From NCBI GenBank assembly GCA_937983405.1, contig CALJZN010000017.1:1-64000 (forward strand): a stretch of DNA of 64,000 nucleotides, given 5' to 3'. Shown in pieces: positions 36,891-46,495 of this stretch (within the stretch, counting starts at the first letter, position 1; each line of letters begins with the position of its first letter). Origin of the DNA: an uncultured Paracoccaceae bacterium (GTDB taxonomy: Bacteria; Pseudomonadota; Alphaproteobacteria; Rhodobacterales; Rhodobacteraceae). Both the position numbers and the translations under genes were made by a program. Under the pieces are notes generated by a model. It was not told the origin of the DNA. It saw nothing but the letters and a program-made list of their open reading frames with translations, and searched no databases.

Positions 36891-37805
36891 ATGCGCCACA
36901 GGGTCCATCCCATGACCAGCCAGCCCCGCCCGCTGCTCGCCGCGCTCTGGATGTGCGGGACGATCGCCTCGTTCACCCTGATGGCGGTCGCCGGGCGCGA
37001 GGTGCAGACCGAGATGAACAGCTTCGAGCTGATGGCCTGGCGGTCGGGCATCGGCCTGTGCGTCGTCCTCGCGCTCGTCCTGCGGTCGGACCGCGGCCTG
37101 GCGCAGCTGCGCAGCGCGGTGCCGGGGTTGCACCTGCGGCGCAACCTCTTCCACTTCGCCGGGCAGAACCTGTGGTTCTGGGCGCTCACCGCGATCCCGC
37201 TTGCGCAGCTGGTGGCGCTGGAGTTCACCAGCCCGGTCTGGGTGGTGCTGCTGGCGCCCTTCCTGCTGGGCGAGCGCTTCACCGCGCGCAAGGCGCTCGC
37301 GGCCGCGCTCGGCTTCGCGGGCGTGCTGGTCGTGGCTCAGCCGGGGGCAGCGCCGGTGGGCTGGGGGCACGCGGCGGGGCTGCTCTCGGCCGTCGGATTC
37401 GCGATGAACATGATCTACACCCGCAGGCTGATGGCCCATGACAGCGTGCTGTGCGTGCTGTTCTGGATGACGGTCAGCCAGGGGCTGATGGGGCTGGTCC
37501 TGGGCGCCCCGGGCGGCATTCCGCTGCCCAGCGCGCAGGTGCTGCCCTGGCTCGTGATCGTGGGCATCACCGGGCTGTCGGGGCATTTCGCGCTGACCTC
37601 GGCGCTGTCCCACGCGCCGGCAACGCTGGTCGGGCCGATGGACTTCCTGCGCCTGCCGGTGATCGCAGCCGTCGGAGCCCTGCTTTACGACGAGCCGGTT
37701 GTGGCCGCGGTCTTTCTCGGTGCGGCGCTGATCTTCGCGGGCAATCTGCTGAACCTGCTCGGCCCCCGCGCGGTGCCCGCGGCGCCGCCCGGTCCCGCGC
37801 CCTGA
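36891..37805 (+). CDS. EamA/DMT family permease
   Basis: This 304-residue protein has about ten membrane helices in two EamA repeats. The first holds FHFAGQNLWFWALTAIPLAQLVALEFTSPVW, and the second VGPMDFLRLPVIAAVGALLYDEPV near the end. DMT proteins export or exchange small metabolites across the inner membrane; the substrate is not predictable. ATG at 36891 has GAGCGGGG seven bases upstream; a Met at 36912 is an alternative without a good site. The last helix ends NLLNLLGPR. Confidence 0.85.
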   Translation: MRHRVHPMTSQPRPLLAALWMCGTIASFTLMAVAGREVQTEMNSFELMAWRSGIGLCVVLALVLRSDRGLAQLRSAVPGLHLRRNLFHFAGQNLWFWALTAIPLAQLVALEFTSPVWVVLLAPFLLGERFTARKALAAALGFAGVLVVAQPGAAPVGWGHAAGLLSAVGFAMNMIYTRRLMAHDSVLCVLFWMTVSQGLMGLVLGAPGGIPLPSAQVLPWLVIVGITGLSGHFALTSALSHAPATLVGPMDFLRLPVIAAVGALLYDEPVVAAVFLGAALIFAGNLLNLLGPRAVPAAPPGPAP

Positions 37806-37889
37806 CCGGCGCCTGCGGCCCCGACCGGCACGGCGGCGCGCGTCGCGGTCCTTGACATCCCGCGGCAATGCCCCGATGTCACGACCACC

Positions 37890-37944
37890 CCCTGCCCCCG
37901 CCGCGTGAGCGGGGTGCCGCCCCGCGCGGCCGGCGGGGGCAGGG
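37890..37944 (+). other. Nested hairpin between the permease and helicase genes
   Basis: Perfect 14-base arms (CCCTGCCCCCGCCG and its complement) enclose 27 bases, which themselves contain a GCGGGG/CCCCGC inner stem. It starts 85 bases after the permease stop and ends 187 bases before the helicase start. It could terminate the permease transcript, or form a structured leader of the helicase gene if transcription begins near the TTGACA at 37852-37857. The 326-base gap holds no gene. Confidence 0.55.
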
Positions 37945-38131
37945 CCAGCGGCCCGACAGCCAGGTTCCCAGATCACGCGGGGGGCTATCGGCCGGACGGC
38001 ATGGCGGGCATCCGGCCCGTCCTGCGGGGTTCCGGCCGCCTCGAACCGCCGTCCGCCCGTCGCTGCAGCTGCGGCCCGGGCGCCACCTGACCTGCCGCGC
38101 CGAGGCGCGGCGCCCCATGAAAGCCTGACCC

Positions 38132-39370
38132 TTGACCCATTTCGACAGCTTCGGCCTTGCGCCGCGCCTCCTGCAGCGGATCGCCGAGCAGGGCCACACC
38201 ACCCCCACCCCGATCCAGTCGCGGGCCATCCCCGAGGTCTTGGCCGGCCGCGACGTGATGGGCCTGGCCCAGACCGGCACCGGCAAGACGCTGGCCTTCG
38301 GCCTGCCCGTCGTCCATCTCCTCTCGGCCCAGCGCAACCGCCCGGCGCCGAAGGCGGTCCACGCCCTGGTCCTTGCCCCGACGCGCGAGCTGGCGCGCCA
38401 GATCGAAAGCACGCTGGGCACGCTGACCCGCGGCACCCCGGTCAGGATCGGCCTTGTCGTGGGCGGCGCCTCGGTCCACGCCCAGTCCGAGCGGCTGGCG
38501 AAGGGCACCGACATCCTTGTCGCCACCCCCGGCCGGCTGATCGACCACCTCGACCGCGGGACGGTCAGCCTCGCGCACACGCGCTTCCTGGTGCTCGACG
38601 AGGCTGACCAGATGCTCGACCTCGGCTTCATCCACGCCCTGCGCCGGATCGCGCGGATGCTGCCGCACGGCCGCCAGACGCTGCTGTTCTCGGCCACCAT
38701 GCCGAAACTGATGGCCGAGATCGCCGCGGCCTATCTGCGCGACCCGGTCTGCATCGAGGTGGCGCCACCCGGCAGGGCGGCCGACCGGGTCGAGCAGGGC
38801 GTGCATTTCGTCCCCCAGGGGGACAAGGCGCGGCTGCTCGAAAGCTACCTCGCGGCGCACCGGTCCGAGCTGGCGCTGGTCTTCGCGCGAACCAAGCACG
38901 GCGCCGAGAAGCTGATGAAGCTGCTCGAAAGCTGGGGGTTCGCCGCCGGCTCGATCCACGGCAACAAGAGCCAGGGACAGCGCGACCGCGCGCTCGCGGC
39001 ATTCCGCGCGGGCGAGCTGAAGGTGCTGGTGGCCACCGACGTTGCCGCGCGCGGGCTCGACATTCCCGGGGTCCGGCACGTCTTCAACTACGACCTGCCG
39101 AACGTCCCCGAAACCTACGTCCACCGCATCGGTCGCACCGCCCGCGCCGGGGCCGACGGCCGCGCCGTCGCCTTCTGCGCCCCGGCCGAGATGGACGAGC
39201 TGCGCGCCATCGAGAAGGCGATGGGCCTGCGCATCCCGGTGGTCGGCGGGGCGCCCTGGGCCGGCGCCGCCCCGGCTGCGGCACAGGCCAAGGGCCAGCC
39301 CGCCGCCGCCGCGCGCCCGGCCCGCCCGCGCCGCCCCGCCCGTGCGTCTGCCCCGCGCCGCGCCGCCTGA
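38132..39370 (+). CDS. rhlE: DEAD-box RNA helicase, RhlE type
   Basis: This 412-residue helicase has all the DEAD-box motifs: PTPIQ (Q motif), AQTGTGKT (I), PTRELARQI (Ia), TPGRLIDHL (Ib), VLDEADQML (II), SATMP (III), [12 protein letters not shown] (IV), [15 protein letters not shown] (V) and [10 protein letters not shown] (VI). A basic Ala/Pro/Arg tail of about 60 residues follows, as in RhlE. It unwinds RNA duplexes in ribosome assembly or RNA decay. The TTG start begins the core [14 protein letters not shown]; no ATG fits. Confidence 0.9.
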   Translation: MTHFDSFGLAPRLLQRIAEQGHTTPTPIQSRAIPEVLAGRDVMGLAQTGTGKTLAFGLPVVHLLSAQRNRPAPKAVHALVLAPTRELARQIESTLGTLTRGTPVRIGLVVGGASVHAQSERLAKGTDILVATPGRLIDHLDRGTVSLAHTRFLVLDEADQMLDLGFIHALRRIARMLPHGRQTLLFSATMPKLMAEIAAAYLRDPVCIEVAPPGRAADRVEQGVHFVPQGDKARLLESYLAAHRSELALVFARTKHGAEKLMKLLESWGFAAGSIHGNKSQGQRDRALAAFRAGELKVLVATDVAARGLDIPGVRHVFNYDLPNVPETYVHRIGRTARAGADGRAVAFCAPAEMDELRAIEKAMGLRIPVVGGAPWAGAAPAAAQAKGQPAAAARPARPRRPARASAPRRAA

Positions 39371-40272
39371 GGCGCGGCACGCCGCCGGTCGCCCCCCTTG
39401 CGGCGAAGGGTGCACGGCGGTCCGCCCGGGGCGAGGGGGCCGGTGCACGGCCGCACGGCGGGCGCAAGCCCGCCACGCCCCCGGGGCCTGCCGGGGTGGG
39501 CGGGCGGGAGGCGGGCCCCGGGGGCGTTGCTCTGCCCCGGCCGTCCGTTTCGCGCACCCCCGGCGGCCGTGCCGACATCGGGAACCCGGCCGCCGGCCAG
39601 CGGGGCAGGCCGGGCCGCCCGACGACGGTTCGGATCGGCGCGATGTGCGGCACGACCTTGGGCGCGGCGCCGCCTTGCGCCGGGTGGACGGGCACCCCCC
39701 AAGGGGGGCGCGCGTCATCATCCGGGCCCGCCCCGTGTCGCGGCCGGTGCGCGGGGCCGTCGGGCCGGCGCGACCCGATGGTCGGCGCATCGCCGGCGGG
39801 GACTGGCGTTGCCGCGCCGGATCGATGATGCCGTCGGGCAAGCAGGGGGCCGGAGGGACCGCCCGGCGCTGGGGCGGCGCGCGGCCCGGGCAGGCTCCGG
39901 CAGCGGCCCGCGCGCGCCCCGAAAACCCCGGCCGCGGCCGCGACCGGCGGCACCGCGTCATCCGGGCCGCAGGCCGGCGCGGGGACATCCCGCGCGCGGC
40001 CGGCGTCGTCCCGCCGATCGGCGTGCCGGCCGGGACCGGGCCGCAGCGGCCTGCGATCGAGGGCGGCGCCATCCTCCCTCGCCGGGTCTCCGCGGGCCGT
40101 CGCGCCGGGCCGGCCGCTGCCGGCGCGCGCCGGAGTCCGGCGCCCGACGGCGCGCCCGCCGTCCGCACCGAGGCCGGGCGGTCAGCGGGCGAGGTCCGGG
40201 GCGCGAGCCCCACCGGAACCTTCCACAGCCAGGGCACGCCCCGCGTGCCGGGCACCCGTCGCGGCAACGCCC
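39371..40272. other. GC-rich stretch without recognisable genes
   Basis: This stretch of about 900 bases between the helicase gene and the broken galB has a G+C content visibly above the window average, and none of the six frames gives a protein-like sequence. Long open frames exist but encode only Arg/Pro/Ala/Gly-rich text with no domain motif, as expected by chance at this composition. Given the decayed genes to its right, it may be the remains of older genes. Confidence 0.6.
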
Positions 40273-41309
40273 ATGGCGAACCTCTCCGCGCGGGTCGTCA
40301 GCGCCCATTCCGCCGATTTCGTCTGGCGCCGCTGCGGCGCCATCGCCCTGCATGCGAAGAAGGGCGATGCGGTCACCATCGTCTGCCTCGCCTTCGGCGA
40401 GCGCGGCGAGAGCGCCAAGCTCCGGCAGGAGCCGGCATGACGCGGGAGCGGGTTGAGGCGGCGCGCCGCGCCGAGGCCGGGCGGGCGGCGGCGGCGCTGA
40501 ACGCCCATGACATCCGCTTCTTCGACCTCGGGGACTATCCGCTCGAGATGGGCCGCGCGGCGCGCTTCCGCCTCGTCGAGGTGATCCGGCAGGTGCAGCC
40601 CGCCTTCATCCTGTCGCATTCCCTCGAGGACCCCTACACTCCCGACCGGCCTCATGCCACGCGCGTGGCGCTCGAATGCCGCTCGACCGCGCGGGCCTGG
40701 GGGCACATCCCGGAGCAAAGGGTTCTGGGCGCGCCGCAGCTCTACCTGTTCAAGCCGCACCAGCCCGAGCAACGCGGCTGGAAGCCCGACACGATCCTCG
40801 ACATCGCGGAAGTGTGGGAGCAGAAGCGCGCCGCGATCGCATGCACGGCGGGGCAGGAGCACCTGTGGGCCCAAGACACCCAGGTCGCTGCGATTCGCGC
40901 CAACCGGTTCCGCCGCAACTCGGGCGGGCAGGCGGGCGGGCGCGAGGCGAGCCATGGTGAGGCGTTCCAGTCGGTCTTTCCCCGCGGCCCGCGCGACCTG
41001 ACGCGGATGGGCTTTCCCGTCTGGTCGCGCTCGGTCGGCGCCCGGGGCACGGTGAAGGCGACGCTGGGCTCGGTCAACGTGCCGATCGTCTGCGCCGGCG
41101 CGCTGGTGAACCCGGGCGACGTGGTGGTGGCCGACGACGACGGGGGGTGCGTCGTGCCGCGGGCCGCCGCTGCCCCTGTGCTGAAGGCCGCCGAGGCGCG
41201 CCTTGCCAGCGAGGAGGAGAAGCGCGCGCGGCCGGCGGCGGGCGAGCTGGGTCTCGACCTCTACGGCATGCGCGCCAAGCCGGCGGCGAAGGGGCTGAAA
41301 TATGTCTGA
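40273..41309 (+). pseudogene. galB-galC remnant: frameshifted 4-oxalomesaconate hydratase joined to the end of an aldolase
   Basis: Frame 1 from ATG 40273 reads [20 protein letters not shown] and continues to a TGA at 40438. One base out of phase, [15 protein letters not shown] continues the same protein with [11 protein letters not shown] and [20 protein letters not shown]. This is the PIG-L/LmbE-type hydratase GalB (LigJ-like), cut by a one-base deletion. After [21 protein letters not shown] the frame passes directly into [20 protein letters not shown] and [20 protein letters not shown], the C-terminal third of 4-carboxy-4-hydroxy-2-oxoadipate aldolase (GalC/LigK). An in-frame deletion removed the galB end and the first two thirds of galC. 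Both enzymes should be dead. Confidence 0.85.
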
Positions 41310-42365
41310 CGCCGACGGCGTGCGCGTCATGTGGATGCGCGGCGGCACCTCGAAGGGGGGGCTATTCCCCGGCCGGCGACATCCCCGCCGACCCTGCCGC
41401 GCGCGGCGTTCTTCCTGCGGGTCATGGGCTTGCCCGACCCGCGCCGGATCGATGGGATGGGGGGCGGCGACCCGCTGACCTCGAAGGTCGCGGTCATCTC
41501 GCCCTCGCCCGACCCGGGCGCGGATGTGGACGATCCCTTCTACCAGGTCTTCGTGGACAAGCCGCTCGTCTCGGACGCGCAGACCTGCGGCAACATCCTG
41601 GCCGGCGTCGGCCCCTTCGCCATCGAGCGCGGGCTGGTGGTGGCCCGCGACGGCACCACCGAGGTGCGGGTGCGCAACACCAACACCGGCCGGATCGCGG
41701 TGCAGACGGTGCAGACCCCGGGCGGTCGCGTCACCTACGCCGGCACGGCACGGAACGACGGGGTGCCGGGCACCGCCGCGCCGGTGGCCATCGCCTTCCG
41801 GGGCACCGCGGGATCCTCCTGCGGGGCGCTGCTGCCCACCAAGCGGGCCGAGGACCTCATCGACGGCATCACCTGCACGCTGATCGACGACGGCATGCCC
41901 TCGGTCATCATGGCCGCGGCCGACTTCGGGCTGCGGGGCGACGAGCCGCCCGAGGCGCTGGACGCCAGCGCCCCCCTGCGGGCGCGGCTCGAGGCGATCC
42001 GGTTGAAGGCCGGGCCGATGATGACCCCGGGCGCTGTGGCGCGGGCCTCGGTGCCCAAGATGGTGCTGGTCAGCCCGCCCGCGCGGCGCGGCGCCATCGC
42101 CACCCGCAGCTTCATCCCCCATGTCTGCCACCGGGCGATCGGCGTGCTCGGCGCGGTCACCGTCGCCGGCGCCTGCCTGCTGCCCGCGGGCCCGGCCGTG
42201 CGCGCGGCGCGCCTGCCCGAGGGCGACCCGATGGCGCTGGCCGTCGAGCACCCCGGCGGCGCGCTTACCGTGCTCGTCCGTCGCGCCCCGGGGGACGGAG
42301 GGGCGGCGGGGGCGGCCGTGGTGAGCACGGCGCGCAAGCTGGCCGACGGCGTGGTCTTTGCCTGA
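41302..42365 (+). pseudogene. galD: galD remnant: frameshifted 4-oxalomesaconate tautomerase
   Basis: The gene starts [20 protein letters not shown], the N-terminus of the PrpF-fold tautomerase GalD. A run of seven G residues (41356-41362) shifts the frame; the next frame gives PAGDIPADPAARG. A second shift near 41407 brings in AFFLRVMGLPDPRRIDGMGG, and the rest is continuous to LADGVVFA. The remainder keeps QTCGNILAGVGPFAIERG and SSCGALLPT, whose Cys residues match the PrpF-type active site. Two frameshifts in the first 40 codons make a full protein impossible without recoding. It overlaps the galB-galC remnant by eight bases, as in a former operon. Confidence 0.85.
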
Positions 42366-42487
42366 CGCCCGGCCGGGCGGCCGCCTGCGCGCCGGCCTGC
42401 GCCGCCGCCCGCGGGTCCGCCTGCGGGTCCGTCCGCGCGCCCGGCGCCGTCCGCCGGCGCGGCCTGCGCGGTCGGCAGAGGCAGCGG

Positions 42488-42559
42488 ACGCGCCTTCGGC
42501 GCGGCGGCCTTCCTCTCGCTTCGCCCCTCCGGGGCTCGGGCTCGGGGCGCCTTCGGCGC
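42488..42559. terminator. Hairpin cluster between galD and matB
   Basis: GCGCC-TTC-GGCGC occurs twice (42490-42502 and 42547-42559), with a GCCCC-TCC-GGGGC hairpin between them. The right-hand hairpin lies four bases past the matB stop, so the cluster can end the converging matB and gal transcripts. No T runs are present. Confidence 0.5.
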
Positions 42560-42563
42560 GGGC

Positions 42564-44081
42564 TCAGCCGGCCGCCGTGAAGCGCGCGGCCTCGGCGGCC
42601 CGCAGCACGGCCTTCTGCACCTTGCCCATGGCGTTGCGCGGCAGGTCGGGAACGACGAGGACGGCCTTGGGCAGCTTGAAGGCGGCAAGCCGGCCGCGCA
42701 GGGCGGCCAGCAGCGCCGCGGGATCGGGCGCTGCCCCCGGGGCGGGGACGACGAAGGCCAGCACCGCCTCGCCGAAATCGGGGTGGGGCACGCCCACCAC
42801 CGCGCTTTCGGCCACGCCCGGCAGCGCGTCGAGCGCGAGCTCGACCTCCCGGGGATAGACGTTGAGGCCGCCCGAGATGACGAGGTCCTTCGCGCGCCCG
42901 ACGATGGCGAGATAGCCGTCGGCGTCGATGCGCCCGAGGTCGCCGGTCACGAAGAAGCCGTCGGCGCGCATGTCCTCGGCGGTCCTGTCGGGCATCCGCC
43001 AGTAGCCGGCGAAGACGTTGGGCCCGCGCACCTCGATCATGCCGGTCGCGCCGGGCGGCACGGCTGCGCCCGTCGCGGGGTCGGTCAGCCGCAGCTCGAC
43101 CCCGGGCAGGGGCAGGCCCACCGTGCCCGCCCGCCGCTGGCCCGCGTAGGGGTTCGAGGCGATCATATTCGTCTCGGTCATGCCGTAGCGTTCGAGGATG
43201 GCATGGCCGGTGCGGTCGAGAAAGGCGGCATGGGTCGCCTCGAGCAGGGGCGCCGAGCCCGAGACGAAGAGGCGCATGTGCGCCGTCGCAGCCCGGGTCA
43301 GGCCGGGTTCGGCCAGCAGGCGGGTGTAGAAGGTGGGCACGCCCATCATCGCCGTGGCGCGGGGCATCAGCCGCAGCACCTCGGCGGCATCGAAGCCGGG
43401 CAGCCAGAGCATCGCGCCCCCGCTCAGCAGCGCGACATGGGTGGCCACGAACAGCCCGTGGGTGTGGAACACCGGCAGGGCATGCAGCAGCACGTCGTCG
43501 GGCCCGAAGCGCCAGAGATCGGCGAGGACGCGGGCGTTGGACAGAAGGTTGTCCTGCGTCAGCATCGCCCCCTTCGCCCGCCCCGTGGTGCCCGAGGTGT
43601 AGAGCAGCGCCGCGAGATCCTGCGGGCCCCGCGGCACGACCCGCCCGCTGCCCGGCTGCGCCGCCGCCAGCGCGCCGAAGCTGCCGCCGCCCGCGGCATC
43701 GAGCGTCTCGAGCCGCGCACCCGCCGCGGCCGCCACCGGCGCCAGGGCCGCGGCGCGCGCAGGCTCGCACAAGAGCAGGCGCGGCTCGGCGTTGCCGGCG
43801 AAATAGCCGACCTCGTCCGGCGTGTAGGCGGTGTTCAAGGGCAGGAACACCGCCCCCCGGGCGACGGCCGCGCCCCACAGGGCGAGCCCCGCGACCGACT
43901 TGGCCAGCTGCACCGCCACCCGGTCGCCCGGCGCCACGCCGAGCGCCTCCAGCGCATCCGCTGCCCGGGCAAGCATGCCAAGAAAGGCCGCGCCCGACAC
44001 CTCGGCCCCGTCGGGCAGGATCAGGAGCGGCCGGTCGCGCCCCGCGAGCGGGGCGAACAGCGCGTCGTGGAGCGGGTTCAT
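42564..44081 (-). CDS. matB: Malonyl-CoA synthetase (MatB type)
   Basis: This 505-residue ANL-family enzyme makes malonyl-CoA from malonate, ATP and CoA. It contains [43 protein letters not shown] (AMP-binding motif), [37 protein letters not shown] and [17 protein letters not shown], and ends [15 protein letters not shown] with the catalytic Lys. The combination FHTHGLF and [10 protein letters not shown] is characteristic of MatB rather than of fatty acyl-CoA ligases. ATG at 44081 has GGAGAG five bases upstream. matA (malonyl-CoA decarboxylase) is not adjacent. Confidence 0.88.
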   Translation of the reverse strand: MNPLHDALFAPLAGRDRPLLILPDGAEVSGAAFLGMLARAADALEALGVAPGDRVAVQLAKSVAGLALWGAAVARGAVFLPLNTAYTPDEVGYFAGNAEPRLLLCEPARAAALAPVAAAAGARLETLDAAGGGSFGALAAAQPGSGRVVPRGPQDLAALLYTSGTTGRAKGAMLTQDNLLSNARVLADLWRFGPDDVLLHALPVFHTHGLFVATHVALLSGGAMLWLPGFDAAEVLRLMPRATAMMGVPTFYTRLLAEPGLTRAATAHMRLFVSGSAPLLEATHAAFLDRTGHAILERYGMTETNMIASNPYAGQRRAGTVGLPLPGVELRLTDPATGAAVPPGATGMIEVRGPNVFAGYWRMPDRTAEDMRADGFFVTGDLGRIDADGYLAIVGRAKDLVISGGLNVYPREVELALDALPGVAESAVVGVPHPDFGEAVLAFVVPAPGAAPDPAALLAALRGRLAAFKLPKAVLVVPDLPRNAMGKVQKAVLRAAEAARFTAAG

Positions 44082-44322
44082 CGGGCTCTCCGGGCCGGGG
44101 ACAGGGCGTTCGGGCTGGATAGGAGCAGGCCGGCGCGGGAGCAAGGGGCCGGCGGCGGCGCGCCGGCCCGGGCGGCGCCGGTGCTGCCGACGAAGGGCCC
44201 CGCGGCACCCCCCTGCAGGCGGGTCGGCAGGTCGCGCGCGGTCGCCGACCGATCGGGTCCGGGACAGGCTGCGCCGCGTGAACCCCGGGACGACGGCGGA
44301 CCATCGCCCGACCGCGGTGGCC

Positions 44323-44345
44323 CGCCGGCCGCGCAACGGCCGGCG
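44323..44345 (-). terminator. Hairpin downstream of the P1B ATPase gene
   Basis: A 9-bp perfect stem (CGCCGGCCG with CGGCCGGCG) with a five-base loop lies 68 bases past the ATPase stop on the minus strand. The surrounding gap 44082-44412 (331 bases) contains no gene I can support. Confidence 0.4.
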
Positions 44346-44412
44346 CGCGCGCTGCCGCCGTCCGCGGACGGCCTGCCGCATCCTGGGCGATCGCCTCGGC
44401 GGCCGTCGTGGC

Positions 44413-46317
44413 CTAGGCGGGGGCGGGCGCCGCGAGCTTGGCCACCCGCGGCTCGATCCGAAGCGCGCGCAGGGCGTTCAGGATCACGGCGATGTCGATC
44501 GCCTCTTGCAGCAGTGCGCCCTCGACGGGCGCAAGATGGCCAAGCGCCGCCGCGATCATGCCGGCAACCGACAGTCCGATCCCGGCCACCACGCTGCCGA
44601 CGGCGATCCGGCGCGTCCGCTGCGCCACTTCGATCCCCGGCAGCAGCGGGTCGAGGCGATCGACCAGCAGCACGACATCGGCGGCCTCGGCCGAGGCCGC
44701 GGCGCCGCGCGCGCCCATGGCAACCCCGACATCGGCCGCGGCCAGGGCGGGGGCATCGTTCACCCCGTCGCCCACCATCATCACGGGGCCGTTCTTGCGC
44801 TCGCACCGGACGAGGCGCACCTTCTGGTCGGGCGTCAGCCCGGCCCGGACGGCGTCGAGGCCGAGGCCCCTTGTGACCGCCTCGGCCACGGAGCGGCGGT
44901 CGCCGGTCGCGAGCAGGATGCGGCCGATCCCGAGGCAGCGCAGCCCGGCGAGCAGCTCGGACGTGCCCGAGCGCAGCGCATCGGCCATCACGAGGTGGCC
45001 CTGAAGCTGCCCGTCCACGGCGAGGGCCACCAGAACCGCCCCGGTGTCGGCCGCCCCGGTGTCGGCCGCCGCGGTGTCGGGCGTTGTGGCGGCGGCTGCT
45101 GCGGCGGCGGCTGCGGGCGCGCCGGTCCGCCCCGCGACGAACGCGGGCCCGCCCACCACCACCCGGCGGCCGTCGACGGTGCCCGCCAGCCCCTCGCCGG
45201 GTGTCTCGGTCACCGCCTCGGGGACGGGCAGGGCCATCCCGCGGGCCTGCGCGGCGGCGACGATGGCCTGCGCGATGGGGTGCTTCGACGCCTGCTCGAG
45301 GGCGGCGGCGAACTGCAGCACGGCATCGCGCGACATCCCGCCGGTGGCCTCGATCGACAGGATCTGCGGGCGCCCGTCGGTCAGCGTGCCGGTCTTGTCG
45401 AGGATCAGCGTGCGGATCCGTGCCAGCGCTTCCAGCGGTCTGGCCCCCTTGATCAGAACGCCGAAACGGGCCGCGCGCGACAGCCCGGCCACCAGGGCCA
45501 CCGGGACCGCGAGGATCAGCGGGCAGGGCGTGGCCACGACGAGCACCGCCACCGCGCGGACCGGATCGCCGCTGAACCACCAGGCCGCGGCGGCAAGGGC
45601 GACCGCGACGACCACGAACAGCAGCGACCAGCGGTCGGCCAGCCGGGCCATGGGCGCCTTCGACCTCTGCGCCGCCTCGACCAGCCGGACGATCCCGGCA
45701 TAGGTGCTCTCGCCCGCGGGCCGGGTCGCGCGCAGGTCGAAGGCGTCGCCCGCGTTGGTCGCGCCGCTCGGCACCTCCTGCCCGCGCTCCCGCCGCACGG
45801 GCAGGGATTCGCCCGTCAGCGCCGACAGGTCGAGAAGGGCGCGGTCGCTTTCGACGGTGCCGTCCACGGGCGCCACGTCGCCCTGCCGCACCAGCAGCAG
45901 GTCGCCCGGCGCGATGTCGTCCAGCGGCACCTCGTCCAGCGCGCCGTTGCGGTGGCGCGTGACCGTGCGCGGCACCCGCGCCAGCAGGTCGCGCATCTCG
46001 CGCCCGGCGCGGCCCTCGGCATAGCGCTCGAGGAAGGTCCCGCCGGAATACATCAGGGCGACGACCGCCGCCGCAAGGGTTTCGCCGAACAGCAGCGCGG
46101 CCGACATGGACAGGGCGGCCACGATGTCGAGCCCGACGTCGCCCTGCCGAAGGCGTCGCACGATCTCGACCGCCAGCGCCGCCAGCACCGGCAGCACCCC
46201 TGCCGCAAGGGCCAGCGTCGCGGTGGCGGCCCGGCCCGCAAGGCTCAGGGCCAGGCCCGAGAGCAGCCCGGCAAGGGCGATGGCAAGAAGGGCAAGGCTC
46301 AGGCGGTTGCGGGGCAT
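44413..46317 (-). CDS. Heavy-metal P1B ATPase with TPC membrane motif
   Basis: This 634-residue cation pump has no N-terminal metal-binding domain; the first helices begin at residue 5. It has SALTGESLPV, the membrane metal motif ATPCPLILAVP (about residue 260, TPC instead of CPC), DKTGTLTDG (Asp306), SKHPIA and VGDGVNDAPAL. TPC-type P1B ATPases form a separate class of uncertain metal, so substrate should not be assumed to be copper or zinc. Between the nucleotide domain and VLVALAVDGQLQGH there is an Ala/Thr/Asp-rich insert with three ADTGA-like repeats. The ATG at 46317 has AGGACA upstream. Confidence 0.88.
   Translation of the reverse strand: MPRNRLSLALLAIALAGLLSGLALSLAGRAATATLALAAGVLPVLAALAVEIVRRLRQGDVGLDIVAALSMSAALLFGETLAAAVVALMYSGGTFLERYAEGRAGREMRDLLARVPRTVTRHRNGALDEVPLDDIAPGDLLLVRQGDVAPVDGTVESDRALLDLSALTGESLPVRRERGQEVPSGATNAGDAFDLRATRPAGESTYAGIVRLVEAAQRSKAPMARLADRWSLLFVVVAVALAAAAWWFSGDPVRAVAVLVVATPCPLILAVPVALVAGLSRAARFGVLIKGARPLEALARIRTLILDKTGTLTDGRPQILSIEATGGMSRDAVLQFAAALEQASKHPIAQAIVAAAQARGMALPVPEAVTETPGEGLAGTVDGRRVVVGGPAFVAGRTGAPAAAAAAAAATTPDTAAADTGAADTGAVLVALAVDGQLQGHLVMADALRSGTSELLAGLRCLGIGRILLATGDRRSVAEAVTRGLGLDAVRAGLTPDQKVRLVRCERKNGPVMMVGDGVNDAPALAAADVGVAMGARGAAASAEAADVVLLVDRLDPLLPGIEVAQRTRRIAVGSVVAGIGLSVAGMIAAALGHLAPVEGALLQEAIDIAVILNALRALRIEPRVAKLAAPAPA
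45038..45082. repeat. Three 15-bp tandem repeats inside the P1B ATPase gene
   Basis: GCCCCGGTGTCGGCC occurs twice exactly and once with two changes. The unit is a multiple of three, so copy changes keep the frame. It encodes the ADTGA-type insert in the ATPase nucleotide-binding region. Confidence 0.8.
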
Positions 46318-46495
46318 GGGCTGTCCTGTGGCGCAGCGATGCCCACGGGACGGCGCCGGGCGGGCCGCCTTTTCTGCGACGCGGCTGCCTGGCCTCGGCT
46401 CGGGCACGACTCGGTTCCCTGGCTGCAGCGGGCAGGATACGCGCCCGGTCGCGCCGCTTGAAGGGGCCGCGCCGCGACCCGTGGCCGCCCGCAGG

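Noticed and set aside
39398-40456. A 352-codon open frame in the gene-free region
   Set aside because: Its text is almost only Arg, Pro, Ala and Gly and it runs out of phase into the galB remnant; no start signal or motif supports a gene.
42388-42480. GC-rich repeats after galD that might resemble a CRISPR or REP array
   Set aside because: The units are irregular, short and not separated by constant-length spacers; they are composition-driven.
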